Of a stretch of 64,000 nucleotides of DNA, positions 7,813 through 17,206 are shown one piece after another. The notes under the pieces were generated by a model, which saw nothing but the letters and a program-made list of their open reading frames with translations, did no database searches and was not told where the DNA came from. Position numbers and translations under genes: made by a program. Every line of letters begins with the position of its first letter. Positions within the stretch are counted from its first letter, which is position 1. This DNA comes from Pararhizobium qamdonense. Its GTDB lineage: Bacteria; Pseudomonadota; Alphaproteobacteria; Rhizobiales; Rhizobiaceae. The stretch covers positions 1,738,001 to 1,802,000 of the forward strand of contig NZ_CP119566.1 of the NCBI RefSeq assembly GCF_029277445.1. Direction: 5' to 3'.

Positions 7813-9246
7813 TCAGTCCTCCAGAACCCAGGTATCCTTCGTGCCGCCGCCCTGGCTGGAATTCACCACCAGCGAGCCGGCCTTCAAAGCCACGCGGGTG
7901 AGCCCGCCCGGAATGATCTGCACCTTGTCGGAGACGAGGACATAAGGGCGCAGATCCACATGGCGTGGTGCAATGCCCTTGTTGACGAGGATCGGCACTG
8001 TCGAAAGCGAAAGCGTCGGCTGGGCGATATAGTTGGCAGGGCGCGCCTTCAGCTTTTCGGCAAACAGGGCGCGTTCCTTCTTGGAGGCCGTCGGCCCGAC
8101 CAGCATGCCGTAGCCGCCGGACCCATGCACTTCCTTGACGACGAGGTCGGCGAGGTTTTCCAGCACATATTTCAAACTGTCGGCTTCCGAACAGCGCCAG
8201 GTCGGCACGTTTTCCAGCAGCGCCTTGCGGCCGGTATAGAATTCGACGATTTCGGGCATATAGGAATAGATCGCCTTGTCGTCGCAGATGCCGGTGCCCG
8301 GCGCATTGGCGATGGTGATATTGCCGGCGCGGTAGACATCCATGATGCCGGGAACGCCAAGCGCCGATTCGGGCTTGAAGGTCAGCGGATCGAGATAATC
8401 GTCATCGACGCGGCGGTAGAGAACATCGATCGCCTCGTAGCCGCGTGTGGTGCGCATCTTCACCTTGCCGTCGATGACGCGCAGGTCCGATCCCTCGACC
8501 AGTTCGACACCCATCATGTCGGCCAGGAACGCATGTTCGTAATAGGCCGAATTGTAGATGCCGGGGGTGAGAACCGCGACGCGCGGCTTTCCTTCGCATC
8601 CGGGAGGCGCAAGAGACGCCAGCGAATGGCGCAGCAGATACGGATAGTTCTCGACCGGGCGGACGCGGTTCTGATGGAAGAGTTCCGGGAACATCTGCAT
8701 CATCGTTTCGCGGTTTTCCAGCATGTAGCTGACGCCGGAGGGCGTGCGGGCATTGTCTTCGAGGACGTAGAACTGATCCTCGCCGGTGCGCACGATGTCG
8801 GTGCCGACAATATGGGTATAGACGCCGCCCGGCGGCCGAAAGCCGATCATCTGCGGCAGGAAGGCGACATTGCGCTCGATCAGCTCGCGCGGAACGCGGC
8901 CGGCCTTGATGATTTCCTGCTTGTGGTAGATGTCGTCGAGGAAGGCGTTCAGCGCGATGACCCGCTGTTCGATGCCTTGCGCCAGCTTGCGCCATTCGCG
9001 GCCGGAAATAATGCGCGGGATGAGATCGAAGGGGATGAGCTTTTCGGAGCTGTCTGCATGTCCGTAGACAGCAAAGGTAATGCCCGTCTTGCGGAATATG
9101 TTTTCGGCCTCCCTCGATTTGGCGATCAGGCGGGCCTTGTCCTGGGCTGCGTACCAATCATTGTAAGTCGTGTAAGGCTGGCGCGGGCTATTGTCCGCAT
9201 TCATCATTTCGTCAAATGCCAACGGTGTGATCCCCTTTTTTGTCAT
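7813..9246 (-). CDS. Circularly permuted type 2 ATP-grasp protein (DUF404/407)
   Basis: About 477 residues from the ATG at 9246. A TTG at 9222 (starting LAFDEMMNADN) has a better-placed AGGGGA ribosome site (9231-9236, 8 bases away) and may be the true start. The protein has the family hallmarks: PQMIGFRPPGGVYTHIVGTDIVR, FYVLEDNARTPSGVSYMLENR and VKEVHGSGGYGMLVGP regions, and a C-terminal SSQGGGTKDTWVLED. ATP-grasp enzymes activate a carboxylate as acyl phosphate and join it to an amine. The permuted domain order sets this group apart. It is the first gene of the operon with alpha-E and transglutaminase genes. The substrate is unknown. Confidence 0.9.
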   Translation of the reverse strand: MTKKGITPLAFDEMMNADNSPRQPYTTYNDWYAAQDKARLIAKSREAENIFRKTGITFAVYGHADSSEKLIPFDLIPRIISGREWRKLAQGIEQRVIALNAFLDDIYHKQEIIKAGRVPRELIERNVAFLPQMIGFRPPGGVYTHIVGTDIVRTGEDQFYVLEDNARTPSGVSYMLENRETMMQMFPELFHQNRVRPVENYPYLLRHSLASLAPPGCEGKPRVAVLTPGIYNSAYYEHAFLADMMGVELVEGSDLRVIDGKVKMRTTRGYEAIDVLYRRVDDDYLDPLTFKPESALGVPGIMDVYRAGNITIANAPGTGICDDKAIYSYMPEIVEFYTGRKALLENVPTWRCSEADSLKYVLENLADLVVKEVHGSGGYGMLVGPTASKKERALFAEKLKARPANYIAQPTLSLSTVPILVNKGIAPRHVDLRPYVLVSDKVQIIPGGLTRVALKAGSLVVNSSQGGGTKDTWVLED

Positions 9247-9569
9247 TTGAGACCAACAGCAAGGGCAATGCAAGAAGCATGCTCGATGGAAGTCAAAAGA
9301 AATTGCGGCGCAAGATCGCTGCTTTTTTGGGCTTTTGGCCGCTATCTATGGTTGGTCATGGCGCGGTTTTCATCATGAAGCACTGCAACTTGCACGCTGC
9401 GCCTCAATGACGGGAGAAGTTATCGCTTGGGGAACTGTGACAATGCTTAAAATTTACGCACCCATCCGGCGCCGCCGCTGAAGATAAACATCAGGAATTT
9501 TGCTTTGACCATCGCCGGATGCGGCCCTATCGCATTCGGTTGACGAACGGATCCCATCAGGAAGCCCCC
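9247..9569. other. Divergent intergenic region
   Basis: 323 bp between the divergent ATP-grasp and DMT transporter genes. It must hold both promoters, but I see no convincing -35/-10 pair, operator or small gene. AGGAAG at 9559-9564 serves the transporter. Confidence 0.4.
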
Positions 9570-10460
9570 ATGACCCTTGACCGCCTGGCTCCGGCCATTT
9601 TCGTTCTGCTCTGGTCGACCGGATGGGTGATGGCGAAATATGCCGACATCTATGCCGATCCGCTGACATTCCTGGTGTTGCGCTACCTCTTTGCAACGGT
9701 ACTGTTCATCGGCTTCTGTTTCGTTACCGGCGCCGTATGGCCAAAGACATGGGGGATGGCCGGACATGCCGTCATCTCCGGCGTGTTTTTGCACGGGCTC
9801 TATCTGGGCGCGGTCTGGTGGGCGATCGGGCAGGGCGTTCCGGCAGCAATTTCCGGCATCATCGCCGGCCTGCAGCCGCTGATGACGGCGGTTGCAGCAC
9901 CCGCCCTGATCGGCGAAAAGCTGTCTGGCCAGCAGAAGATAGGATTGACACTCGGCTTTCTCGGCATCGCGCTTGCCGTCATACCCAAGGTGCTGACGAT
10001 CGATACCGGCATGACGCCGATCCAGCTGTTTCCGGTTTTTATCAACGTCCTCGGCATGGCAGCCGCCACCTACGGCACGATCTATCAGAAACAGTATCTG
10101 CAGGACGGCGACATCCGCTCGACGGCGGCGCTGCAATATGTCGGCGCCCTGATCGTCACCATCCCCGCCGCCTTCCTGCTGGAGGAGATGCGGATCATCT
10201 GGAGCGTGCAGCTATTTGCGGCTCTTGCCTGGGCGGTGCTCGGCCTATCGATGGGCGCGATCGCACTTCTGCTCTACCTCATCCGCCGCGGCCAGGTCTC
10301 CAAGGCCGCCTCGCTCATCTACCTCGTGCCCCCGCTCGCCGCAGTGCAAGCCTGGCTGCTGTTTGACGAAGCCCTGACACTGCCGATGATCGCCGGCACG
10401 GTGATCGCGGTGGCCGGGGTTTACCTCACCAACCGCAAGCCGGTCGCGGTTGTGGCGTAG
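9570..10460 (+). CDS. DMT-superfamily permease (EamA domains)
   Basis: 296 residues with about ten hydrophobic segments in two EamA halves, the usual size for drug/metabolite transporters. The N-terminal PAIFVLLWSTGWV is typical of the first helix of EamA proteins. ATG 9570 is preceded by AGGAAG at the correct distance, so the longer in-frame start at 9519 is unlikely. It sits in the inner membrane and probably exports a small metabolite or amino acid. The substrate cannot be read from sequence, and it stands alone before a terminator. Confidence 0.85.
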   Translation: MTLDRLAPAIFVLLWSTGWVMAKYADIYADPLTFLVLRYLFATVLFIGFCFVTGAVWPKTWGMAGHAVISGVFLHGLYLGAVWWAIGQGVPAAISGIIAGLQPLMTAVAAPALIGEKLSGQQKIGLTLGFLGIALAVIPKVLTIDTGMTPIQLFPVFINVLGMAAATYGTIYQKQYLQDGDIRSTAALQYVGALIVTIPAAFLLEEMRIIWSVQLFAALAWAVLGLSMGAIALLLYLIRRGQVSKAASLIYLVPPLAAVQAWLLFDEALTLPMIAGTVIAVAGVYLTNRKPVAVVA

Positions 10461-10530
10461 AAGGTGCCATTTACATCAAGTTTGGTTGACTTGAGCGATA
10501 GCCGCCAAAATCCGCCATCCCCCACAAACA

Positions 10531-10591
10531 AAAACCGCCCGCAACATCTGTTGCGAGCGGTTTTAAAACCGGAGCGGGGCGGACCCCGCTC
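10531..10591. terminator. Two adjacent hairpins between converging genes
   Basis: AAAACCGC and GCAACA (10531-10545) pair with TGTTGC and GCGGTTTT (10549-10564), one mismatch. A second stem, GAGCGGGG (10572-10579) with CCCCGCTC (10584-10591), follows. They lie between the DMT permease and the minus-strand helicase, so they probably terminate both. Confidence 0.75.
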
Positions 10592-10606
10592 TTATTGTGT
10601 AAAAGC

Positions 10607-12163
<1,557 letters not shown>

Positions 12164-12192
12164 ACCTTTTCGGGGGCGCAAAACGAGATTTG

Positions 12193-12217
12193 CCGGAACT
12201 GCACCATGCGGTTCCGG
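12193..12217 (-). promoter_or_regulatory. Hairpin in the helicase 5' leader
   Basis: CCGGAAC (12193-12199) pairs with GTTCCGG (12211-12217), and inner GCA/TGC bases can pair too. It is 30 bp upstream of the helicase start. The rest of the leader up to 12461 (about 300 bp to the next gene) shows no gene or other feature. A regulatory role is only inferred. Confidence 0.45.
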
Positions 12218-12461
12218 TTTCGCTTCGCGTCAAGAACCCCGCGTGATTTGGGAACTTGTGGGTTGATTAAAATCGTCTAGCGCATGCATCCTGCCACGTT
12301 TGGCAAGACAGTCTGTGTTGCGCTTATCCTTCGTTACGGATCGGTTGGATCCCGCAGGGCTCGCTCACGCGGCGGCCGGAAGGTGACGCTGCGCCTCATG
12401 TCGTTGTTTTGCCGCCAAAAGTCAAGGGATTGTTTTTTGCAGCTGCGAAGAGAATGGTGGA

Positions 12462-13562
12462 TCACGCCATGACGAGCTGGAAATCCGCGCCCGCAAGCAC
12501 CGCGCCATTGACGAGAATGTCCAGCCGGTGGCCGCCGGGATAATATTGCCGAGTGGTGATGGCGCGCATCGCATGCTTTCGCGTCATCGTCACGCGCTCG
12601 CCGGGGGCAAGTTCCAGGCTCTTCCATTTGAAAACCTTCGGGGCAAGGCTGCCATTGGCTTTGCGGTGGTGGACCGCATAGTCGATCATCACCTTTTGCG
12701 CCGCCGTACCCTCGTTGACGATGGTCATGGTGAAGGCGAGCGCGTCGCCGAAATTCACATGTCCGGTTTCGATTGAAAGCGTGGCAGCAATGCCTAAGAG
12801 CGGTGCAAAGCCGAAATTGGCAAGGGCGTCCGCATGGCCCTTCTTCAAAAGCGTGCGTGAGGCATGGCGCAGCAGCTGGCGGCGTTGTGGCGAAGCCGCA
12901 CCGATATGCCCGCCGACAAAGGCTGCGACCAGATCGGGATGATCCTTGGCGATATCGTTGAGACTGTTGGCGACGGAACGGCGCACGTAGTCTTCCGGGT
13001 CGTCCAGAAGTGCGGTGAGGATTGGCAGGATGGGCTGCGGATCGCGCATCAGCGAGGGCAGGCGGATTGCCCAGGGCAGGCGCGGGCGGGTGCCCTCGCT
13101 TGCCAGCCGGCGGACGTGATGGTTGTCGTCCGTGGTCCAGGTGCCGATCGTGGCCAGCGCCCGGTCTTGCTCCGCATGAATGAAGGGCCGGATGCCGAAC
13201 TCGGCGGTGAAATGCGGCGTGAGCTGCTTGAGCAGGCTGAGCGACAGATCGAAATGGCCAAGACCGTGCTGCGCCACGAATTGGCTGACGGGCAAAAGCG
13301 CCCAGCCGGTCATGCCGGTGCGGCCACCATTGGGAAGGCTGGCGGAGAGGAGGGCGGCCGCCTGTTCAAAATCCTGCGGCAATGTGGCGGCAAGTGCGTC
13401 GCGGATCTGGATGGCGCGCTGCATCAGTTCCAGTTGCTGCATGTCTTCGGTTGCGAGATTGGTGAAGCGTTGTGTGTCGAATCCTGTGGAATGGGCGCCG
13501 ATTTGGTCCGCCATGGTTTTCACCAGGGCCGGGTGCAGCAGGTTTTTCAAGGGTTCGGCCAT
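12462..13562 (-). CDS. DNA alkylation repair protein, HEAT-repeat (AlkD-like) family
   Basis: About 366 residues. The core (residues about 100-270) has HEAT-like helical pairs, including RLPWAIRLPSLMRDP, DDPEDYVRRSVANSLNDIAKDHPDLV and the LRHASRTLLKKG segment, which recall AlkD-type alkylation-repair proteins that find alkylated bases through a HEAT-repeat cradle. The C-terminal 100 residues form a beta-rich domain. The start is MAEPLKNL at 13562, or MIAMAEP at 13571; upstream codons in the same frame look non-coding. Family assignment is good; activity on a given lesion is not shown. Confidence 0.82.
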   Translation of the reverse strand: MAEPLKNLLHPALVKTMADQIGAHSTGFDTQRFTNLATEDMQQLELMQRAIQIRDALAATLPQDFEQAAALLSASLPNGGRTGMTGWALLPVSQFVAQHGLGHFDLSLSLLKQLTPHFTAEFGIRPFIHAEQDRALATIGTWTTDDNHHVRRLASEGTRPRLPWAIRLPSLMRDPQPILPILTALLDDPEDYVRRSVANSLNDIAKDHPDLVAAFVGGHIGAASPQRRQLLRHASRTLLKKGHADALANFGFAPLLGIAATLSIETGHVNFGDALAFTMTIVNEGTAAQKVMIDYAVHHRKANGSLAPKVFKWKSLELAPGERVTMTRKHAMRAITTRQYYPGGHRLDILVNGAVLAGADFQLVMA

Positions 13563-13807
13563 GGCGATCATCCAGTGTTGATTCCCGGCGGAGCTTAGCC
13601 TTTTCTGTCGAGAACATGGATATCGGCGTGCCGATGCCGGTCTCATCCGCTGGATTTTCCAGCGTTTATTTCGGAACCTTCCTTTTTCAAGCAGCGTTGG
13701 AGATGTCGCGCGCCTTGGGCGACCGGGTTGCGTGTGGCGTCCAGTCACCCCGCCGCCGGTGCGGTGACATCTGGGCGCCTTGATGAACATTGCTCGAGGA
13801 GTTGATC

Positions 13808-14254
13808 ATGACAACCACATGGATTCTTGCCGCTGATGGAAACCAGGCCCGCCTCTTGAAGGGGGTGAATTTCCTCAAAGATGGACCCCAGAGCCCCGAG
13901 CAGGAGGTTTTTCAAATGGATACCAAGCGTGTCCAGGACATCATGAGCGACAAGCCGGGCCGCAGTCATTCCTCATCGGGACCCGGCCGTTCGGCCATGG
14001 AATATTCCAGCGATCCGGTGCGCGAGGAGCAGCAGAAGTTCACGGCCGATGTCGCCAGCAAGATCGATGGTTATGAACAGGAGGGTGCGTTCGACCGTCT
14101 GGTCGTGTGTGCGGCACCGCAGACGCTGGGCGATCTGCGTTCGATGCTGTCAACCGCAACGCGGGCAAAGACCACTGCCGAAATCAGCAAGGATTATAGC
14201 AATCTGCCGACGGAAAAACTGATCTCGTCGGTGCGGGCTGCAATGCAGAACTAA
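13808..14254 (+). CDS. Host attachment family protein
   Basis: 148 residues beginning MTTTWILAADGNQARLL, with a Ser/Gly-rich middle (GRSHSSSGPGRS) and a C-terminal FDRLVVCAAPQTLGDLR region. This is the pattern of the family named for attachment to host cells in Agrobacterium (Pfam Host_attach), whose fold resembles the RNA-release factor domain eRF1. GAGGAG at 13796-13801 is 6 bases before the ATG. Single gene followed by a terminator. The biochemical role is unknown despite the family name. Confidence 0.85.
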   Translation: MTTTWILAADGNQARLLKGVNFLKDGPQSPEQEVFQMDTKRVQDIMSDKPGRSHSSSGPGRSAMEYSSDPVREEQQKFTADVASKIDGYEQEGAFDRLVVCAAPQTLGDLRSMLSTATRAKTTAEISKDYSNLPTEKLISSVRAAMQN

Positions 14255-14262
14255 TTTAGCGG

Positions 14263-14289
14263 AAGGGGCAGGCGCAAAGCCTGCCCCTT
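14263..14289. terminator. Terminator hairpin, 11-bp perfect stem
   Basis: AAGGGGCAGGC (14263-14273) pairs with GCCTGCCCCTT (14279-14289) around a 5-base loop. It lies between the converging host-attachment gene and the small secreted protein gene. There is no long T tract. Confidence 0.75.
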
Positions 14290-14304
14290 GCCATCCGGGT
14301 GATA

Positions 14305-14604
14305 TCAGGAGCAGACACGCACCCTGTATTGATCGCCCCAGCCATTCTGGCGCCAGACGATGTGGCAGCTTGGATAGCCACCAACCACCACATACGGATT
14401 ATAGACCGGACCGTAATAGGCCGGAGGCGCATAGTAGCGCGGTTGGCTGAGCGCGCTGCCAAGGATCGCTCCACCGACCACGCCGGTGGCGAGCCCCGGC
14501 CAGAAACGGTTATGGGCATTGGCCTCAGAGGCGGTGGCAATTGTGGTGCCCGCAATTGTCAAGGCAATCAGACCGGTGGAAAGTGCTGTTCTCAACGAAA
14601 ACAT
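14305..14604 (-). CDS. Small secreted protein of unknown function
   Basis: 99 residues. A signal peptide runs over the first 30 residues (hydrophobic LIALTIAGTTIATA, cut near ANA). A glycine-zipper-like GLATGVVGGAILGSAL segment follows, then a Pro/Tyr-rich stretch (YYAPPAYYGPVYNPY), and a C-terminal tail with two cysteines (PSCHIVWRQNGWGDQYRVRVC). Similar small proteins are common in rhizobia. It is probably periplasmic or membrane-associated. I do not recognise a function. Its stop codon is 15 bp from the shared terminator. Confidence 0.75.
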   Translation of the reverse strand: MFSLRTALSTGLIALTIAGTTIATASEANAHNRFWPGLATGVVGGAILGSALSQPRYYAPPAYYGPVYNPYVVVGGYPSCHIVWRQNGWGDQYRVRVCS

Positions 14605-14718
14605 GGTCTTGTTCCCTATGCTCGGGCGATGGCCGCCTGCCGGTCATGTCTTGCTCGAACAAGGATAGTAATGCGCTGAAATGTGGCTTTGTTGCCTTAG
14701 AGTTTCATTAAATTTCCG

Positions 14719-16305
14719 TTAGAAATCAGTCGAAACGCCGCCTTCTGCCTTGCGCTTGGCAACAAAGGCGTCAAGCTCTTCCTCGATGGCCGGATCGAGC
14801 GGTGGCTTCTCGTATTCGTTCAGTTTTTCCTTGAAGACGCGGTTGGCATGATCGTACGTCGTTGGCCGCCCGGCCTCGGTCCAGGTTTCGAAATTGCGCC
14901 AGTCCGACAGGATCGGCGAATAGAAGGCGGTCTCGTAGCGGGCGAGCGTATGGGCGGTGCCGAAATAATGGCCACCGGGGCCGACATCGCGCACGGCGTC
15001 CAGACCGAGCGCATCCTCGCTGACGTCGAGCGGGGTGAGGAATTCGGCCACCATCTGCAGCATATCGACGTCGAGGATGAATTTTTCGAAGGAGGCCGTC
15101 AGGCCGCCCTCGCTCCAGCCGGCCGAATGCATGATGAAATTGCCGCCGCCTTGCGTTAGTGCCCAGAGGGAGAGCGCCGATTCGTAGGCTGCCTGCGCAT
15201 CCAGCGTGTTGGAGGCATTGGTGTTGGAGGTGCGGTAGGGAATGTTGTAGCGGCGCGCGAGCTGGCCGCCGGCAATGACGGCCTTCATATATTCCGGCGT
15301 GCCGAAGGCCGGTGCGCCGGTTTTCATGTCCACGTTCGAGGTGAAGCCGCCATACATGGCCGGCGCGCCACGCCGCACCATCTGGGTAAAGGCGATACCG
15401 GCCAGAGCCTCGGCATTCTGCTGCACGACAGCCCCGGCAATCGTCACAGGCGCCATGGCGCCCGCCAGCGTAAACGGCGTGACGACGACGACCTGGTTGC
15501 GCGAGGACATTTCGATAATGCCCTGCAGCATCGGGCCATCCAGGCGCAGCGGCGACGAGGTGTTGATGATCGTAAAGAGCGACGGCTCGGTTTCCATCTG
15601 CGCGGCTGAAATGCCCCGCCCGATCCGGGCGATCTCGATGGCGTCGATATTGCGCTGCTGGCCAAGCGAATAGCAGTGAAACACCTTGTCGGTCAGCTTC
15701 ACCATGTCGGAGAGGCAGTCGAGATGGCGCACGGACGCATGGATATCGATCGGCTCGACCGGGTAGCCGCCGGTCGTGTGGATGATGTCATAGGATTGGG
15801 CAAGCTTGACCAGCTTGCGGAAATCCTCCTGGTTGCCGGCGCGGCGCCCGCCTTCGCGATCGGCCACGAAGGGTGCCGATGCGATCTGCGCAAAGACCAG
15901 ATTGTTGCCGCCGATCTCAACATTGCGCAGTGGATTCCTGGCATGCATGGTGAAGGCCCGCGGAACCGACGCGATCATGTCCATGATCAGGCCGCGATCG
16001 AAGCGCACCCGGTCGGTGCCGGGCGTGACATCAGCGCCGGCAGCCTTCATCCGGTCGCGCGCTTCCGGCAGGATCACATCCATGCCGATTTCTTCCAGGA
16101 TGGTGAGCGAGGCGTTGTGAATGGCCTCCAGCGCATCGTCTGAGAGCACAACGGATTTCGCCATCGTGTTGACGAGATTGAGATATTTCGAGCTGCTTAA
16201 ACCTTTGCGGGAGCGATCCGCGCCACGTCCGCCGGTGCGCCGCCGCCGTTCCACAGGCGCGTCTGCGTCGATCGGGGCGGCTTGCGGAAATGGGTTCTCG
16301 CTCAT
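14719..16305 (-). CDS. Trimethylamine methyltransferase (MttB) family protein, non-pyrrolysine type
   Basis: 528 residues from MSENPFPQ at 16305, with a GGAAAAA ribosome site. The frame is open further upstream but looks non-coding. The body matches the MttB superfamily TIM barrel (LTILEEIGMDVILPEARDRM, FTLAGAMAPVTIAGAVVQQNAEALAG, VGPGGHYFGTAHTL). There is no in-frame amber codon, so it is not a pyrrolysine enzyme. Such homologues demethylate glycine betaine or other quaternary amines and pass the methyl group to a corrinoid protein. No corrinoid protein or activase gene is nearby, so partner and substrate are unknown. The Arg/Gly-rich N-terminal 40 residues are unusual. Confidence 0.88.
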   Translation of the reverse strand: MSENPFPQAAPIDADAPVERRRRTGGRGADRSRKGLSSSKYLNLVNTMAKSVVLSDDALEAIHNASLTILEEIGMDVILPEARDRMKAAGADVTPGTDRVRFDRGLIMDMIASVPRAFTMHARNPLRNVEIGGNNLVFAQIASAPFVADREGGRRAGNQEDFRKLVKLAQSYDIIHTTGGYPVEPIDIHASVRHLDCLSDMVKLTDKVFHCYSLGQQRNIDAIEIARIGRGISAAQMETEPSLFTIINTSSPLRLDGPMLQGIIEMSSRNQVVVVTPFTLAGAMAPVTIAGAVVQQNAEALAGIAFTQMVRRGAPAMYGGFTSNVDMKTGAPAFGTPEYMKAVIAGGQLARRYNIPYRTSNTNASNTLDAQAAYESALSLWALTQGGGNFIMHSAGWSEGGLTASFEKFILDVDMLQMVAEFLTPLDVSEDALGLDAVRDVGPGGHYFGTAHTLARYETAFYSPILSDWRNFETWTEAGRPTTYDHANRVFKEKLNEYEKPPLDPAIEEELDAFVAKRKAEGGVSTDF

Positions 16306-16415
16306 GATTTTTCCATCGGTTGGACAGACAGGCATGTTGCATATCCGGCATCGGAAAGGCGCCACCATTTGCGACAGCAAATTTCCTTCAAAGAGAAGAG
16401 GATTGGAAGGGCCGG

Positions 16416-17168
16416 TTAATCCGCGACGCCGGATGTCGATTTCACGCCGCAGAGCATTTCGCGCTTGTTGCCGTAACCCGGCCTGCGCTCGACGGCAAAG
16501 CCCGCCGCTTGCAGGTTGCGCCGGACGAAACCAGCCGCGGCATAGGTCGCGAACGTGCCGCCATCCACGCTCTTGTCATGGGCAAGCTGCATCAGCTCCT
16601 GCGACCACATGTCGGGATTGCGCCGGGGCGCGAAGCCGTCAAAATACCAGGCGTCGAATCTTTCCAGGGTGTTGCGAAGGGTTTCGAATGCGGTGCCGCA
16701 GATGACGGTCAGATGCATCCCGTCCGAAAAATCGATGTCGATGCGGCCCTTCGGATCCTCCGGCCAGCGGGCACACAAAGCCAGGCGCTCAGGTTCGATC
16801 TCGCGCCAATGGGAGAGCGCCCGGTCAATATCGTCAGCCCGCATTGCAAACCGCTCGAACGAGACGAAATGAAGCTTTGCCCCGTGATCACGCGTTTGCT
16901 TCCATTGCCGCCATGTTTCGCAGAAATTCAGCCCGGTGCCGAAACCGAGCTCGCCGATCGTGAAAAGCCCTGATTTGCGCCAGCGTTCTGGCAGGCCGTT
17001 GCCCTCCAGAAACACATAGCCGCATTCCAGCCGTCCGTCTTTGCGGCAATAAAAATGGTCGCCAAATTCCTGCGAATAGGGCATATCGCCCTCGTGCCAT
17101 TCCAATGTCTGCCGCTCCGGAAGAACGGGTTCAGGCGTGATCGCAATGTCAGGGTTTCTGGTGGGCAT
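16416..17168 (-). CDS. mnmD: tRNA 5-methylaminomethyl-2-thiouridine methyltransferase MnmD (MnmC1 domain)
   Basis: 250 residues with a SAM-dependent methyltransferase fold: GELGFGTGLNF is motif I (near residue 73), and FDAWYFDGFAPRRNPDMWS carries the family active-site segment. MnmD makes the last methyl transfer in mnm5s2U at the tRNA wobble position. In gammaproteobacteria it is the N-terminal half of a bifunctional MnmC; here it is free-standing. A FAD oxidoreductase starts divergently 38 bp away and may be the missing MnmC2-like half. Confidence 0.9.
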   Translation of the reverse strand: MPTRNPDIAITPEPVLPERQTLEWHEGDMPYSQEFGDHFYCRKDGRLECGYVFLEGNGLPERWRKSGLFTIGELGFGTGLNFCETWRQWKQTRDHGAKLHFVSFERFAMRADDIDRALSHWREIEPERLALCARWPEDPKGRIDIDFSDGMHLTVICGTAFETLRNTLERFDAWYFDGFAPRRNPDMWSQELMQLAHDKSVDGGTFATYAAAGFVRRNLQAAGFAVERRPGYGNKREMLCGVKSTSGVAD

Positions 17169-17206
17169 GGCAAACCGATAATCTCCACGGGCAAGAAGGT
17201 CAATCG

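Noticed and set aside
5944..9378. 1144-residue open frame on the plus strand antisense to the ATP-grasp/alpha-E/transglutaminase operon
   Set aside because: It is the mirror frame of three well-supported genes. Its translation is His/Arg/Asp-rich with no domain, and it crosses three gene boundaries and a terminator.
13563..13807. Short frames between the alkylation-repair gene and the host-attachment gene
   Set aside because: About 245 bp with no ribosome site or domain; the 103-residue plus frame mostly overlaps the minus-strand repair gene.
14680..16380. Start of the MttB-like gene at 16380 and similar long N-terminal extensions (xdhA at 35913, livK at 55167, Ldh2 at 49733)
   Set aside because: The added residues are not coding-like, and good ribosome sites precede the shorter starts given.
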